Assembly (NCBI GenBank): GCA_013360405.1
Contig: JABWBR010000038.1
Coordinates: forward strand, 1-46,266
Source of the DNA: Saprospiraceae bacterium
GTDB taxonomy: Bacteria; Bacteroidota; Bacteroidia; Chitinophagales; Saprospiraceae
Length of the DNA stretch: 46,266 bases
Direction of reading: 5' to 3'
In this document: positions 7,950 through 15,646 of the stretch, piece by piece
How the letters are laid out: every line of letters begins with the position of its first letter
Numbering within the stretch: position 1 is the stretch's first letter
Made by a program: the position numbers and the translations under genes
Notes under the pieces: generated by a model
Told to the model about the DNA's origin: nothing
The model's input: the letters and a program-made list of their open reading frames with translations, nothing else
Databases searched by the model: none

Positions 7950-10670
7950 TCACTCATTTTTATGTTGCTCGTAAAATGATTTGCGCTGCTCGTTTTCGTT
8001 ATCCAATTTAGGGCCCTGCATTATTTTTTCCCAATTAAAAGTTCTTTTATAAATATCAAGCGCTTTTTGAGGTATAAAAATGGCGGGGTCGGCGGGGTCC
8101 AGCGTATAGGGTGTGAAATCGGGCCTGTCGGTGAAAAAATCCTGCAGCAGGGAAGCCGTGAGGTCGTAGTGGTTTACGTAATCGATATTAAGCAAATTGT
8201 ACAAGGTTTTCAACAAACTGCCGAAGTTGGCGTGGGTGTTCGACACATACCCTCTTTTCACATAGGGCCCTGCCAGCAATAGTATCGAGCGGTGGGCGTC
8301 GATGTGGTCTACGCCGCCTTGGGGGTCGTCTTCGGTGATGATGACGAGCATGTTTTCCCAGTAAGGGGTGCGACTCAGGAAGTGCAGCAAGCGGCCCAGG
8401 GCCAGGTCGTTGTCGGCCATATAGCTCTGCAAATAGGGATATCCTGCTTCCGGGCGGGGGTCCTGGCCGTGGTCGTTGGGCAAAATCATGGTGATCAACT
8501 GCGGCATGGTATCCTTTCCGTTGAGCCAACGGCGGGTAAATTCTTCCTCAAATTGATCCATTCGGTATTGGTCGGGCACATTCATGTTATATCCTGGATA
8601 ATGTCGGCTGGTGCGGTCGAAGAGGGGTTCGGGCAGGGGAAAAACCACCGAGTGGCGCGCGCCAAAAAGCGTATCGTACCACTCTTCCGAAGAGCCGGTG
8701 TATTCGTTGGCCTGTCCAAAATTGTAAAAACTGATGCGATGGCGGTCGAGGTTTTCCCATAGGCCGCCGCGTTCGTTGTAATCTTCGGGATCCATAGCGC
8801 CAGTGGTACGCGGAAAGCGGCGGCCGGGGGCGCTTGAAAAAGGCTTGAATTCGGCACTCACCTGCGAATTGGCCTCCACATATTCGTTGGGGATGGTGCC
8901 CACCATCCAGTGGTGGCCGTGGATGCTGGCGTCGCTGTCGCAATAGAAATTATCGGAAAACGCAAATTGACGGGCAATTTTGAGGTGGTTGGGCATTACG
9001 TTTACGTTGGGTCGGGCATTAAGCGGATTTATGCCGTTAGCCACCACTGTTTTTTCACCAAACCGGGCCAGGCTCGCATCGCCTTTGCCTTGGGGCAACT
9101 GGCCCAATACTTCGTCATAGGTGCGGTTTTCTTTGGTGACGTATACGATATGGCGGATGGGGCTTTTGCGCAACCCCGGCAATGGCGGCAATGGATTTGA
9201 ACCGTTGTCGTCGATGACTACTTCGCGAAAGGTATTCTGGACGACCTGCCGGGTATAGGCAGCCAATTGAGCGGCATCGGGCATGTCGACAATCTGGAAG
9301 GTACCTAACTGGATGTCGCCGATGTAAGTACCCTGGGGGGGCGCCACAAAATTTTTGCCGCCATTGGGGCCCGCGCCATAACCGCGGGCAGAGGTGATAA
9401 AGATTTTTTTGCCGTCATTCGACACTTTAACCCGGGTAGGCATCCAACCTGTGGGGATATAGCCTTCCACTTTTTTCTTTTTTATGTCAATTACGGCTAC
9501 AGCATTGAGGCTGAGGCAGGCCACAAAGAGCTTTTTCTCATCGGGGCTCAACGCCAGTCCGAAAGGCATGATACCCCGGTATTCGTCGAGTTTGGGATGT
9601 ATAACAAGGGGGATATTATCCACGATACGTCCTTTTTTCGTATCAATAACCGCTACGAGGTCGTTGGAGGCATTCGTCACATAAGCAAATCGCTTGCCGA
9701 CAGCCACAGAGTTGGGGTGTGCGCCGCCCACTACTTCTTCATCGTCGATGAGTTCTCCGATTTGATAGCCTGTTTTTAGTTTGTGGGTTACTATATTTTT
9801 TTCCAAATCTACCACCCAAACACTCATGGCTTCGGGCGCCAATGGGCTGCCAAGTCCGGGCACTTTCCTGCCATCGGGCAATACCACGCCTTCTTCGGCT
9901 TCTTTCGAAGGGTAGCCGTAGGCTGCGTATTCGAGCATTAGGGAATCTTTGTTTTGGGGCGTTACGCCGGGTACCAGCGGGTATTCAAACAGGCCCACAT
10001 TGGCCACAAAAGCCTTGCTGCCGTCGGGGCTCAACGAAATTCCGAAAGGGATGCGACCCACTTTGATACTTGCTATTATTTTTTCGGTTTGTAAATCAAT
10101 TTTAACCAGGCGGTTATTCGCGCGGTCGAGAGCAAGCAGTTGGTTTCTGCTGCCGTCAAAAGCAATATCGGAGATATAACTGTCTTCGTATGGCTTGCCG
10201 CCAAAAAGTCCGTCGATGCTAATGGCTTTGAGCTTTTGTTTTTTGTCGGCGTCAAAAAGGACAACCGTTCCTTTATCGCCGCCGCTCAGCCAGGCGCGAT
10301 GACTGCCGGGTTCAAAGGCTATCCCCATAAAGGAAGAACCCTCCACCACCGGCGGTATTTTGCCATCGTAGCTCGGTATGCGAACGGGTTCGTTGTTGCG
10401 AAGATCTACCACGGTCACCACTTCGTTGTGCAATACCAGGGCAATTTGCTGATCGGAGCTCACCGCCAATCCATAGGGCGCGCGGTTGATGGTGCTCACC
10501 TTGCCGGCCGGCGTCACATACCGGCCGCTTGGCAACACCGAAGCGCCTGCCGGGTCTATCTGGCAATATTGCCCTGTGCCGGGCACCTGCAGCGTAGTGA
10601 TTTTTGATTGCGAATATGTGGACGCGATATGTATTGCTACAAAAAGAAAAGATAAAAGAAGTCGATTCAT
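7950..10670 (-). CDS. Bifunctional YncE-like propeller / PF04185-type phosphoesterase, secreted (copy A)
   Basis: 906 residues with a signal peptide (MNRLLLSFLFVAIHIASTYS). Residues about 60-430 are YVTN-type beta-propeller blades (for example PFGISLSPDGSKAFVAN near 208 and FGLALSPDEKKLFVAC near 370). From about 500 an alkaline-phosphatase-superfamily phosphoesterase follows: VTKENRTYDEVLG (Glu514-Asn515), DNFYCDSDASIHGHHW near 573-588, PNDHGQ, and EDDPQGGVDHIDAHRS, which supply the metal ligands. It probably removes phosphate from organic esters at the cell surface or in the periplasm, although many members have no known substrate. It is the first gene of a likely operon with the TonB receptor. 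A paralogue with the same layout diverges from it at 10809. Confidence 0.85.
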   Translation of the reverse strand: MNRLLLSFLFVAIHIASTYSQSKITTLQVPGTGQYCQIDPAGASVLPSGRYVTPAGKVSTINRAPYGLAVSSDQQIALVLHNEVVTVVDLRNNEPVRIPSYDGKIPPVVEGSSFMGIAFEPGSHRAWLSGGDKGTVVLFDADKKQKLKAISIDGLFGGKPYEDSYISDIAFDGSRNQLLALDRANNRLVKIDLQTEKIIASIKVGRIPFGISLSPDGSKAFVANVGLFEYPLVPGVTPQNKDSLMLEYAAYGYPSKEAEEGVVLPDGRKVPGLGSPLAPEAMSVWVVDLEKNIVTHKLKTGYQIGELIDDEEVVGGAHPNSVAVGKRFAYVTNASNDLVAVIDTKKGRIVDNIPLVIHPKLDEYRGIMPFGLALSPDEKKLFVACLSLNAVAVIDIKKKKVEGYIPTGWMPTRVKVSNDGKKIFITSARGYGAGPNGGKNFVAPPQGTYIGDIQLGTFQIVDMPDAAQLAAYTRQVVQNTFREVVIDDNGSNPLPPLPGLRKSPIRHIVYVTKENRTYDEVLGQLPQGKGDASLARFGEKTVVANGINPLNARPNVNVMPNHLKIARQFAFSDNFYCDSDASIHGHHWMVGTIPNEYVEANSQVSAEFKPFSSAPGRRFPRTTGAMDPEDYNERGGLWENLDRHRISFYNFGQANEYTGSSEEWYDTLFGARHSVVFPLPEPLFDRTSRHYPGYNMNVPDQYRMDQFEEEFTRRWLNGKDTMPQLITMILPNDHGQDPRPEAGYPYLQSYMADNDLALGRLLHFLSRTPYWENMLVIITEDDPQGGVDHIDAHRSILLLAGPYVKRGYVSNTHANFGSLLKTLYNLLNIDYVNHYDLTASLLQDFFTDRPDFTPYTLDPADPAIFIPQKALDIYKRTFNWEKIMQGPKLDNENEQRKSFYEQHKNE

Positions 10671-10808
10671 AATTGTGTGAGATAAAATGAGCGGCTAAGT
10701 TGGGCAATTAAAGTTAGCGGAATTTGAACGTTTTATTAAGTTTAAACCCACATTATCCAATTAAGCGGTCTTCAACTTAAATTGAGGCAATAAAATTCAA
10801 CACAGCGC

Positions 10809-13256
10809 ATGAATCCACGTTTTTTTCTCTTATTGTGTGCATTAGCTTGCACGCAATTTGGCATCAGCCAACCCTCATCTAAAGCTTTTGACAAGAAATT
10901 GTACGAAAGGCTAAAAGCTCAACTCATTCAACTGCCCAACCAATGGATGCTGACTCCGGCAGGCGAAAAACAACAACCGCTGGGAGACCTGCCCCTGCAA
11001 ATTGCGGTTTCCTCCAACGAACAGTGGCTGGCCATAACCAATAACGGCGTTAGCGCACATACAATTCAATTGTTCCGTGCCAAAGACGCTACCCTGAGTA
11101 GCGAAATCGCTATCCCCAAAGCCTGGTACGGATTGGCATTCAGCAAAGACGCCGGCCGCTTATATGCTTCGGGAGGTAACGACAATGTGATCGCTGTTTT
11201 TAAAAATGAAAACGGGAAACTCGCTACCGACGGCGTCATCAAACTGGGCGAACCCTGGCCGAAAAACAAGATTTGTCCCGCCGGACTGGCACTCGATGAA
11301 CCCGCAGGCCGATTGTATACGGTGACAAAAGAAGATAGCGCTTTGTATGTGTGTCAATTAGCAGAGCGTACTTCCGCTATGCGCATCAAACTGGAAAGCG
11401 AACCCTTTGCCGTAGCCGTTTCGCAAAAAAGAGCCGAAATTTACGTCTCTATCTGGGGCGGCCGCACGGTGGCTGTTTTTGACAAAAACAATCTGACCCG
11501 AAAACCCGATATCCAGGTGGGCGAACACCCCAACGAACTAATGCTAAATAAAAATGAAGACCTGCTTTTTGTATCCAACTCACTGGATAACTCCGTGTCG
11601 GTTTTTGACCTGGCAAACCGCAAAACACTTGAAACGCTTAATACCGCACTTTTCCCCGACGCCCCCAACGGCTCTACTACGAATAGCCTTGCACTCAGCG
11701 CCGACGAACGCACGCTTTACATCGCCAATGCCGACAACAACTGTCTGGCTGCTTTCGATATAAGCGAACGCGGCGAAAGCCGGCCATTGGGCTTTATTCC
11801 CACGGGCTGGTACCCCACCAGCGTGCGCAGCGCCAGGGGCAAGATATGGGTTGCCAATGGCAAGGGCATGTCCTCGCTGCCCAACCCCCAAGGCCCCAGC
11901 CCGTTTCATAAAGATAAGGATGAACGCGCCGCACAATACATCGGATCCTTGTATTACGGCACGCTTAGCCGCATTAAACCGCCCCAAAAAGGAGAATGGG
12001 GGGCTTATACCAAGCTCGTGTACGAAAACTGCCCCTACCACAAAGAAAAAGAACTGCTCGCCGAAGGTCAAGCCGGCAATCCCGTACCTAAACGAGTAGG
12101 CGACCCCTCTCCCATCAAATACGTGTTTTACATCATCAAAGAAAATCGCACCTACGACCAGGTGTTGGGCGACATGCCCGAAGGCAACGGCGATACTTCG
12201 CTGTGCCTCTTCCCAGAGAAAATCACCCCCAACCAACACGCCCTGGCACGGGAATTCGTGCTGCTCGACAACTTTTACGTCGACGCCGAGGTAAGCGCCG
12301 ACGGCCACAACTGGAGTACGGCGGCCTACGCCAACGACTTCGTAGAAAAAACCTGGCCCACCAGCTACGGCGGCAAAGGCGGCAATTACGACTATGAAGG
12401 CACCCGCCGCATCGCCTTTCCCAAAAAAGGATTTATCTGGGACTACTGCCAACGCGCCGGCGTGAGCTACCGCACCTACGGCGAATTTGCCGACGACTTC
12501 AAAGCCAACTACGAAACCCTTGAGGGGCATTTTTGCCCTAATTACTCCTCCTGGGATATGGATTACCAGGACATCCGCCGCGAGGCCGACTGGGCGCGCG
12601 ATTTTGACAGTCTACTGGCCATCAACCAGGTACCCCTCTTTAACACGATTCGCTTTGGCAACGACCACACCTCCGGCATGGCCAAGGGCGCCTATTCGCC
12701 CAATGCCGCCGTGGCCGACAACGACCTGGCGGTGGGGCGTTTTATCGAACACTTATCCAACACGCCAATCTGGAAAGAAAGCGCCGTTTTCATCCTCGAA
12801 GACGACGCCCAAAACGGCGCCGACCACGTAGATGCCCACCGCAGCATTGCCTTTGTGGTGAGCCCCTACACCCGGCGCAAGTTCGTAGACCACACCATGT
12901 ACTCCACCTCCTCTATGTTGCGCACCATGGAGCTCATCCTTGGCCTGCCGCCCATGAGTCAATACGACGCCGCCGCAACGCCCATGTGGCGCTGCTTTAC
13001 TTCTACACCCGATTTCACCCCGTTTAAAGCCCGGCCTGCCGGCGTATCGCTCGACGAGCGCAATGTGGCCGTCAACAAGCTCTCGAAAATCTCCGAAACC
13101 TTCAACCTGGCCGAAGTAGATGCCGTACCCGACCGCCTATTCAACGAAGTACTCTGGAAAGCCATCAAGGGCGAAGAGTCGGAGATGCCGGCGCCAAGAA
13201 GGGCGGCGTGGGTGAAGGTGGAACGAGAAGAAGAGGAGGAAGAGGAGGGCCGATAG
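10809..13256 (+). CDS. Bifunctional YncE-like propeller / PF04185-type phosphoesterase, secreted (copy B)
   Basis: 815 residues with a signal peptide ending near ISQ (residue 20), YVTN-type propeller blades to about residue 360, and the same phosphoesterase half as copy A: IIKENRTYDQVLGDMPEGNGD, read in pieces near 440, DNFYVDAEVSADGHNW, FGNDHTSG and EDDAQNGADHVDAHRS. It is shorter than copy A and differs between the motifs, so the two are paralogues with possibly different substrates. The C-terminus ends in an unusual run of glutamates (REEEEEEEGR). It is transcribed divergently from copy A over 138 bp. That shared region has no exact TAnnTTTG box. No partner gene follows; the next gene is a toxin-antitoxin pair. 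The substrate is unknown. Confidence 0.85.
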   Translation: MNPRFFLLLCALACTQFGISQPSSKAFDKKLYERLKAQLIQLPNQWMLTPAGEKQQPLGDLPLQIAVSSNEQWLAITNNGVSAHTIQLFRAKDATLSSEIAIPKAWYGLAFSKDAGRLYASGGNDNVIAVFKNENGKLATDGVIKLGEPWPKNKICPAGLALDEPAGRLYTVTKEDSALYVCQLAERTSAMRIKLESEPFAVAVSQKRAEIYVSIWGGRTVAVFDKNNLTRKPDIQVGEHPNELMLNKNEDLLFVSNSLDNSVSVFDLANRKTLETLNTALFPDAPNGSTTNSLALSADERTLYIANADNNCLAAFDISERGESRPLGFIPTGWYPTSVRSARGKIWVANGKGMSSLPNPQGPSPFHKDKDERAAQYIGSLYYGTLSRIKPPQKGEWGAYTKLVYENCPYHKEKELLAEGQAGNPVPKRVGDPSPIKYVFYIIKENRTYDQVLGDMPEGNGDTSLCLFPEKITPNQHALAREFVLLDNFYVDAEVSADGHNWSTAAYANDFVEKTWPTSYGGKGGNYDYEGTRRIAFPKKGFIWDYCQRAGVSYRTYGEFADDFKANYETLEGHFCPNYSSWDMDYQDIRREADWARDFDSLLAINQVPLFNTIRFGNDHTSGMAKGAYSPNAAVADNDLAVGRFIEHLSNTPIWKESAVFILEDDAQNGADHVDAHRSIAFVVSPYTRRKFVDHTMYSTSSMLRTMELILGLPPMSQYDAAATPMWRCFTSTPDFTPFKARPAGVSLDERNVAVNKLSKISETFNLAEVDAVPDRLFNEVLWKAIKGEESEMPAPRRAAWVKVEREEEEEEEGR

Positions 13257-13390
13257 ATAATTACAATGCGGGTTACTTCCATATATTGACTTGACTTTTT
13301 CACTTAAACCGGAGATATTCGCAGTAATTCTGCCCCCCTGGACAGCGGAATAACTTTTAGCCAAGTTTTAGCGTTATAAAATAAAAAAGG

Positions 13391-13633
13391 ATGAGCGCAA
13401 TTAACATCAATCATACATTGGTAGAAACCTATCTGGCATTACTAAAAAATCTAAGCCCGGATGATAAACTGGAGTTGATTGCTCTGCTATCTCAATCAAT
13501 GAAGGTTCAGCAGCCAATTGAGCCAACTTTTAAAGCCCTCTTCGGCGCTTTTCAAAGTGATAAGTCTGCTGAACAACAAATTGAGGAAATAAGACAATCG
13601 AGAGTGTTCAACCGAAAAATCGAGGAATTTTGA
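13391..13633 (+). CDS. Putative antitoxin of a PIN-type toxin-antitoxin pair
   Basis: 80 residues, mostly helical (HTLVETYLALLKNLSPDDK, then KLELIALLSQSMK), with a charged, probably flexible C-terminus (EEIRQSRVFNRKIEEF) of the sort that wraps the toxin. It overlaps the PIN toxin gene by 4 bp, the usual antitoxin-first order. No ribbon-helix-helix or AbrB motif is obvious, so the DNA-binding fold is not identified. Small proteins with an L-S-P-D-D-K-L-E-L-I segment are common before PIN genes in Bacteroidota and Cyanobacteria. A near-consensus -7 box TAACTTTT lies at 13351-13358. The local DNA is more AT-rich than the flanking phosphoesterase gene, consistent with acquisition. Confidence 0.75.
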   Translation: MSAININHTLVETYLALLKNLSPDDKLELIALLSQSMKVQQPIEPTFKALFGAFQSDKSAEQQIEEIRQSRVFNRKIEEF

Positions 13634-14034
13634 AAAAGTATTTATTAGACACCAATATTTGTATTTATTACCTCAATGGAAAATTCTCACTGGATACAAA
13701 AATCGAGGAAATAGGATTAGATAATTGCTTCGTTTCAGAAATTACAATTGCCGAGCTCAAGTTTGGCGCAGAAAACAGCCTGTATGTTGAGCGAAATCGC
13801 CAGGTTGTTTCAAGTTTCCAATCTAAAATCCAAATAATCCCCATCTTTGGCGCGCTGGATTTCTATGCCAAAGAAAAATCGAGACTTCGGAAATCAGGGA
13901 TTAGCGTTGATGAATTTGATTTATTGATAGGCGCTACGGCTGTTACTAATGGCCTAATAATGGTAACCAATAATCAAAGTCATTTTAGAGTGATCGATAA
14001 TATTGAGATAGCAGACTGGACAGTCAAAGTATAA
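13630..14034 (+). CDS. vapC: VapC-like PIN-domain toxin (endoribonuclease)
   Basis: 134 residues, the normal size for VapC. PIN acidic residues are visible: Asp7 in LLDTNICIYYL, Glu42 in ITIAELKFG, and Asp97 in DEFDLLIGATA. The last metal-proximal position is VTNNQSHF, with Asn where many relatives have Asp. VapC toxins cut tRNA or rRNA and are held inactive by the antitoxin encoded just upstream. Translation appears to start at TTG 13630, overlapping the antitoxin stop (TTGA), which would couple the two. The next in-frame ATG would remove the first catalytic Asp. It ends before the terminator of the convergent susD gene. Confidence 0.85.
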   Translation: MKKYLLDTNICIYYLNGKFSLDTKIEEIGLDNCFVSEITIAELKFGAENSLYVERNRQVVSSFQSKIQIIPIFGALDFYAKEKSRLRKSGISVDEFDLLIGATAVTNGLIMVTNNQSHFRVIDNIEIADWTVKV

Positions 14035-14063
14035 CTATCCCAAATTTTTCCTGTGTGCTGCAT

Positions 14064-14103
14064 AAAAAAAACAGCCTGCCCCGGAGATCTGTAGGGCAGG
14101 CTG
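14064..14103 (-). terminator. Rho-independent terminator of the susC-susD operon
   Basis: Perfect 10-bp stem CAGCCTGCCC (14072-14081) with GGGCAGGCTG (14094-14103), 12-nt loop, followed on the minus strand by eight U (14064-14071). It lies 33 bases past the susD stop. The U-run is on the minus side only, so it does not serve the plus-strand toxin gene. Confidence 0.92.
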
Positions 14104-14135
14104 ATGATGTACTAAAGCGTTAACCAAACTCTAAT

Positions 14136-15635
14136 TTATTCCTTGATCAACCACATTTCTGCGTTGATATCGTCTTCGCCGCCGAATTGGCGATCTACCG
14201 CTTCATTGTAGTTGGTCGTGTTGGTATTTCGTTCTGAAGCGGGATACTGAAAGCGTTTGGGAATACGACCGCCGTTGCCGGTGCCTACGCCCACCAAAAA
14301 TTCAGGAACACCCGTGCGGCGCTGATTGTAAAAGGCTTCCCAACCTGAATTCTGGAAAAAAGCCAGGTATTTCTGGGTTAGGATCTGCTCCAGGCCGTCG
14401 GCGTTATTGCCTTTGTAGGCTACCTCGACTTGTGCCAGGTAGGCGTTAATAGCCGTTTGATCGGTAATTTCATAAAAATTCATACTGGCCGTAATACCCT
14501 TGCGGTACCAATCGGCAGCGTCGCCGCTTACCCAGCCGCGGTTGATAGCTTCGGCTATATTAAAGCATAACTCGGGATAACCGATTTGGATGCAGGGTTC
14601 GGGGCCTTCGAATGTGCTGTAATAGCGAATCTGATCGATGAAGCTGTATTCGCCGTTGCCCGCTTTGAAGGTCATGTCATCGAGGCTTTCACCAGAGGAA
14701 GCGCCGATGTAGGCAGCAAAGTCGTATTCGGTTAAGCCTTCGTCCAGCTTCTTTTGCGCCGGGTCAGCTACCACAAAGGTACGGGGGTCGCTCAGTGCAG
14801 CCAATGTATTGAGATACGTGGCGCTCATATTGTAGCGGCCGCTATCAAACCCACGGGTGCCCGGATTGTTGGGATAAAAATTAACGGTGCTGTTGTAGTA
14901 GTACTGCATATTGTCGCTCAAGCCCGTCATGATGGGAAACTCAGCGGGGTTGTTCAGCACTTCGGCAAATCGGCCTTTTACATTCAAATCAGGGTCGTTG
15001 GCGTGTTTGCTCAGGTGGATCAAGACGCGGAGTTTGTAGGTATTGACTACCTGGCGCCACAATACGAGGTCATTGCCCAAGTAGATGTCGCCTGACAACG
15101 AGTTGTCGCCTTTGTTGATCGTCATTTTGAGGATATCATTGGCTTCGTCAAGCAGGTCGAGCGACTGAAGGAATACTTCTTTTTGCGTATCGTACACCGG
15201 CGTGGTATTGTTGATACCCTGTAGCGCTTGCGACATGGGAATATCGCCGAATTTTAGCGTCATACGAATTGCAAAGTAGGCGCGAAAAAATTTGCCCAAG
15301 CCGCCGTAGGGGTTGACCTCAGAACCGGCCAGCTTTTGAGCTTCCGCTTCCATTTGCGCTACATTGATAAGCGTCGAGTAGTCGAATCCGGCAGTCGTCC
15401 AGTTGTATTCCTGGTTGCCGTAGTAGTTGTAGTTGCAGCAGTAAAACTGGTTCCAGCGCTGTACTTCATTCCATGAGTTGTCGAACATGTCGTTGAGCAC
15501 ACCCTGAAAAATCAGCGCCGGAGGCGCGGTAACGGGCTGGTTGGGATTGATCTGGAGATCCTCGAAAGGCTGCTCACAGGCATTTACCCCTAGTAAGAGA
15601 ACAAAAGAAAGAAATAGATATTTTAAAGCTCTCAT
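14136..15635 (-). CDS. SusD/RagB-family outer membrane lipoprotein (SusD-like_2)
   Basis: 499 residues. The signal MRALKYLFLSFVLLLGVNAC has a lipobox Cys20. The start of the mature protein (FEDLQINPNQPVTAPP) and the internal NINVAQMEAEAQKL-like and YRKGITASMNFYEI segments are those of the SusD and RagB PF12771 group. SusD proteins sit on the cell surface as the lid of the SusC channel and bind the ligand. It follows susC by 11 bp and ends just before a strong terminator, giving a simple two-gene transport operon. No glycoside hydrolase or sulfatase is attached, so it need not be a polysaccharide locus; peptides or other oligomers are possible. A CC pair near residue 66 is unusual for a surface protein. 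Confidence 0.92.
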   Translation of the reverse strand: MRALKYLFLSFVLLLGVNACEQPFEDLQINPNQPVTAPPALIFQGVLNDMFDNSWNEVQRWNQFYCCNYNYYGNQEYNWTTAGFDYSTLINVAQMEAEAQKLAGSEVNPYGGLGKFFRAYFAIRMTLKFGDIPMSQALQGINNTTPVYDTQKEVFLQSLDLLDEANDILKMTINKGDNSLSGDIYLGNDLVLWRQVVNTYKLRVLIHLSKHANDPDLNVKGRFAEVLNNPAEFPIMTGLSDNMQYYYNSTVNFYPNNPGTRGFDSGRYNMSATYLNTLAALSDPRTFVVADPAQKKLDEGLTEYDFAAYIGASSGESLDDMTFKAGNGEYSFIDQIRYYSTFEGPEPCIQIGYPELCFNIAEAINRGWVSGDAADWYRKGITASMNFYEITDQTAINAYLAQVEVAYKGNNADGLEQILTQKYLAFFQNSGWEAFYNQRRTGVPEFLVGVGTGNGGRIPKRFQYPASERNTNTTNYNEAVDRQFGGEDDINAEMWLIKE

Positions 15636-15646
15636 TTTTCAATCAT

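Noticed and set aside
7889-7957. N-terminal extension of the TonB receptor
   Set aside because: It translates the CGACAACAGAGAAC repeat. ATG at 7888 gives a proper signal peptide.
11580-12530. Long antisense frame of 316 codons on the minus strand
   Set aside because: It lies wholly inside phosphoesterase copy B, which has clear motifs. The Val/Ala/Gly-rich translation is typical of a shadow frame opposite GC-rich codons.
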